A DNA stretch of 33,442 nt from an uncultured Thermomicrobium sp. (lineage in GTDB: Bacteria > Chloroflexota > Chloroflexia > Thermomicrobiales > Thermomicrobiaceae), in contig CALIMB010000044.1 of assembly GCA_938028665.1 (NCBI GenBank), positions 1 to 33,442 of the forward strand, written 5' to 3'. The translations under genes were made by a program, and so were the position numbers. Position 1 is the first letter of the stretch; each line of letters starts with the position of its first letter. Shown here one piece after another: positions 33,293 through 33,442 of the stretch. Under the pieces are notes generated by a model. That model searched no databases, was not told the DNA's origin, and worked only from the letters and a program-made list of their open reading frames with translations.

Positions 33293-33442
33293 GCGCTTTG
33301 CAGGATACCGCTCGGCCGATGACTGAGTTTCCTTTTGTGTGGCATACCGACTCCCGCTCTTTGGCCAGTTGTCATGGCGCTGCGGGGGTACTGTCCCCTC
33401 CCTCGTCGCTTGTGCTCTTACGGCCTCTCCCTTTCTGCCCCC

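Overview
The window reads as a moderately GC-rich chromosome or megaplasmid segment from a flagellated, probably thermophilic member of the Chloroflexota, perhaps class Thermomicrobia. That placement is inferred from overall protein character, frequent GTG starts with strong purine-rich ribosome sites, and Tat/lipoprotein secretion without outer-membrane genes; no rRNA or marker gene fixes it.

Layout. (1) Positions 1-5612, minus strand: a respiratory formate dehydrogenase operon. It encodes a Tat-exported selenocysteine-containing catalytic subunit (the UGA at 5034-5036 is followed by a SECIS hairpin), a four-cluster ferredoxin subunit, an NrfD-type membrane subunit, a small lipoprotein and the start of FdhE. 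Its near-perfect sigma-70 promoter overlaps a divergent promoter for a plus-strand lipoprotein (5760-6182). (2) Positions 6183-9070: sparse accessory DNA with a Nudix hydrolase, a HicB-like/DinB-like fusion and two long gene-poor stretches. (3) Positions 9071-22912, minus strand: eighteen genes in flagellar order fliP-fliQ-fliR-flhB-flhA-flhF-(89 aa membrane protein)-fliA-(128 aa membrane/coiled-coil protein)-(RskA-like LPQTG protein)-flgF-flgG-flgM-flgN-flgK-flgL-fliW-csrA. A sigma-28 promoter lies immediately before flgM. (4) Positions 23168-27550, plus strand, divergent: flbD-motA-motB-fliL-fliM-fliN-fliO. (5) Positions 27841-32865, minus strand: a BMP-type nucleoside-like ABC importer (binding lipoprotein, double ATPase, two permeases). 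It is preceded by a sigma-70 promoter and a long structured leader containing an intrinsic-terminator-like hairpin.

How it works together. Formate dehydrogenase should oxidise formate outside the membrane and feed electrons to quinone through the NrfD subunit. The two flagellar clusters supply the export gate, stator, part of the switch, distal rod, hook-filament junction proteins and the full late-gene control set (FliA, FlgM, FlgN, FliW, CsrA). Flagellin, hook, MS-ring, export ATPase, FliG, cap and chemotaxis genes are not in the window. Three flagellar-operon proteins of unknown function, a FliM without the usual CheY-docking segment, the selenoprotein and the attenuator-like leader are the most unusual elements.
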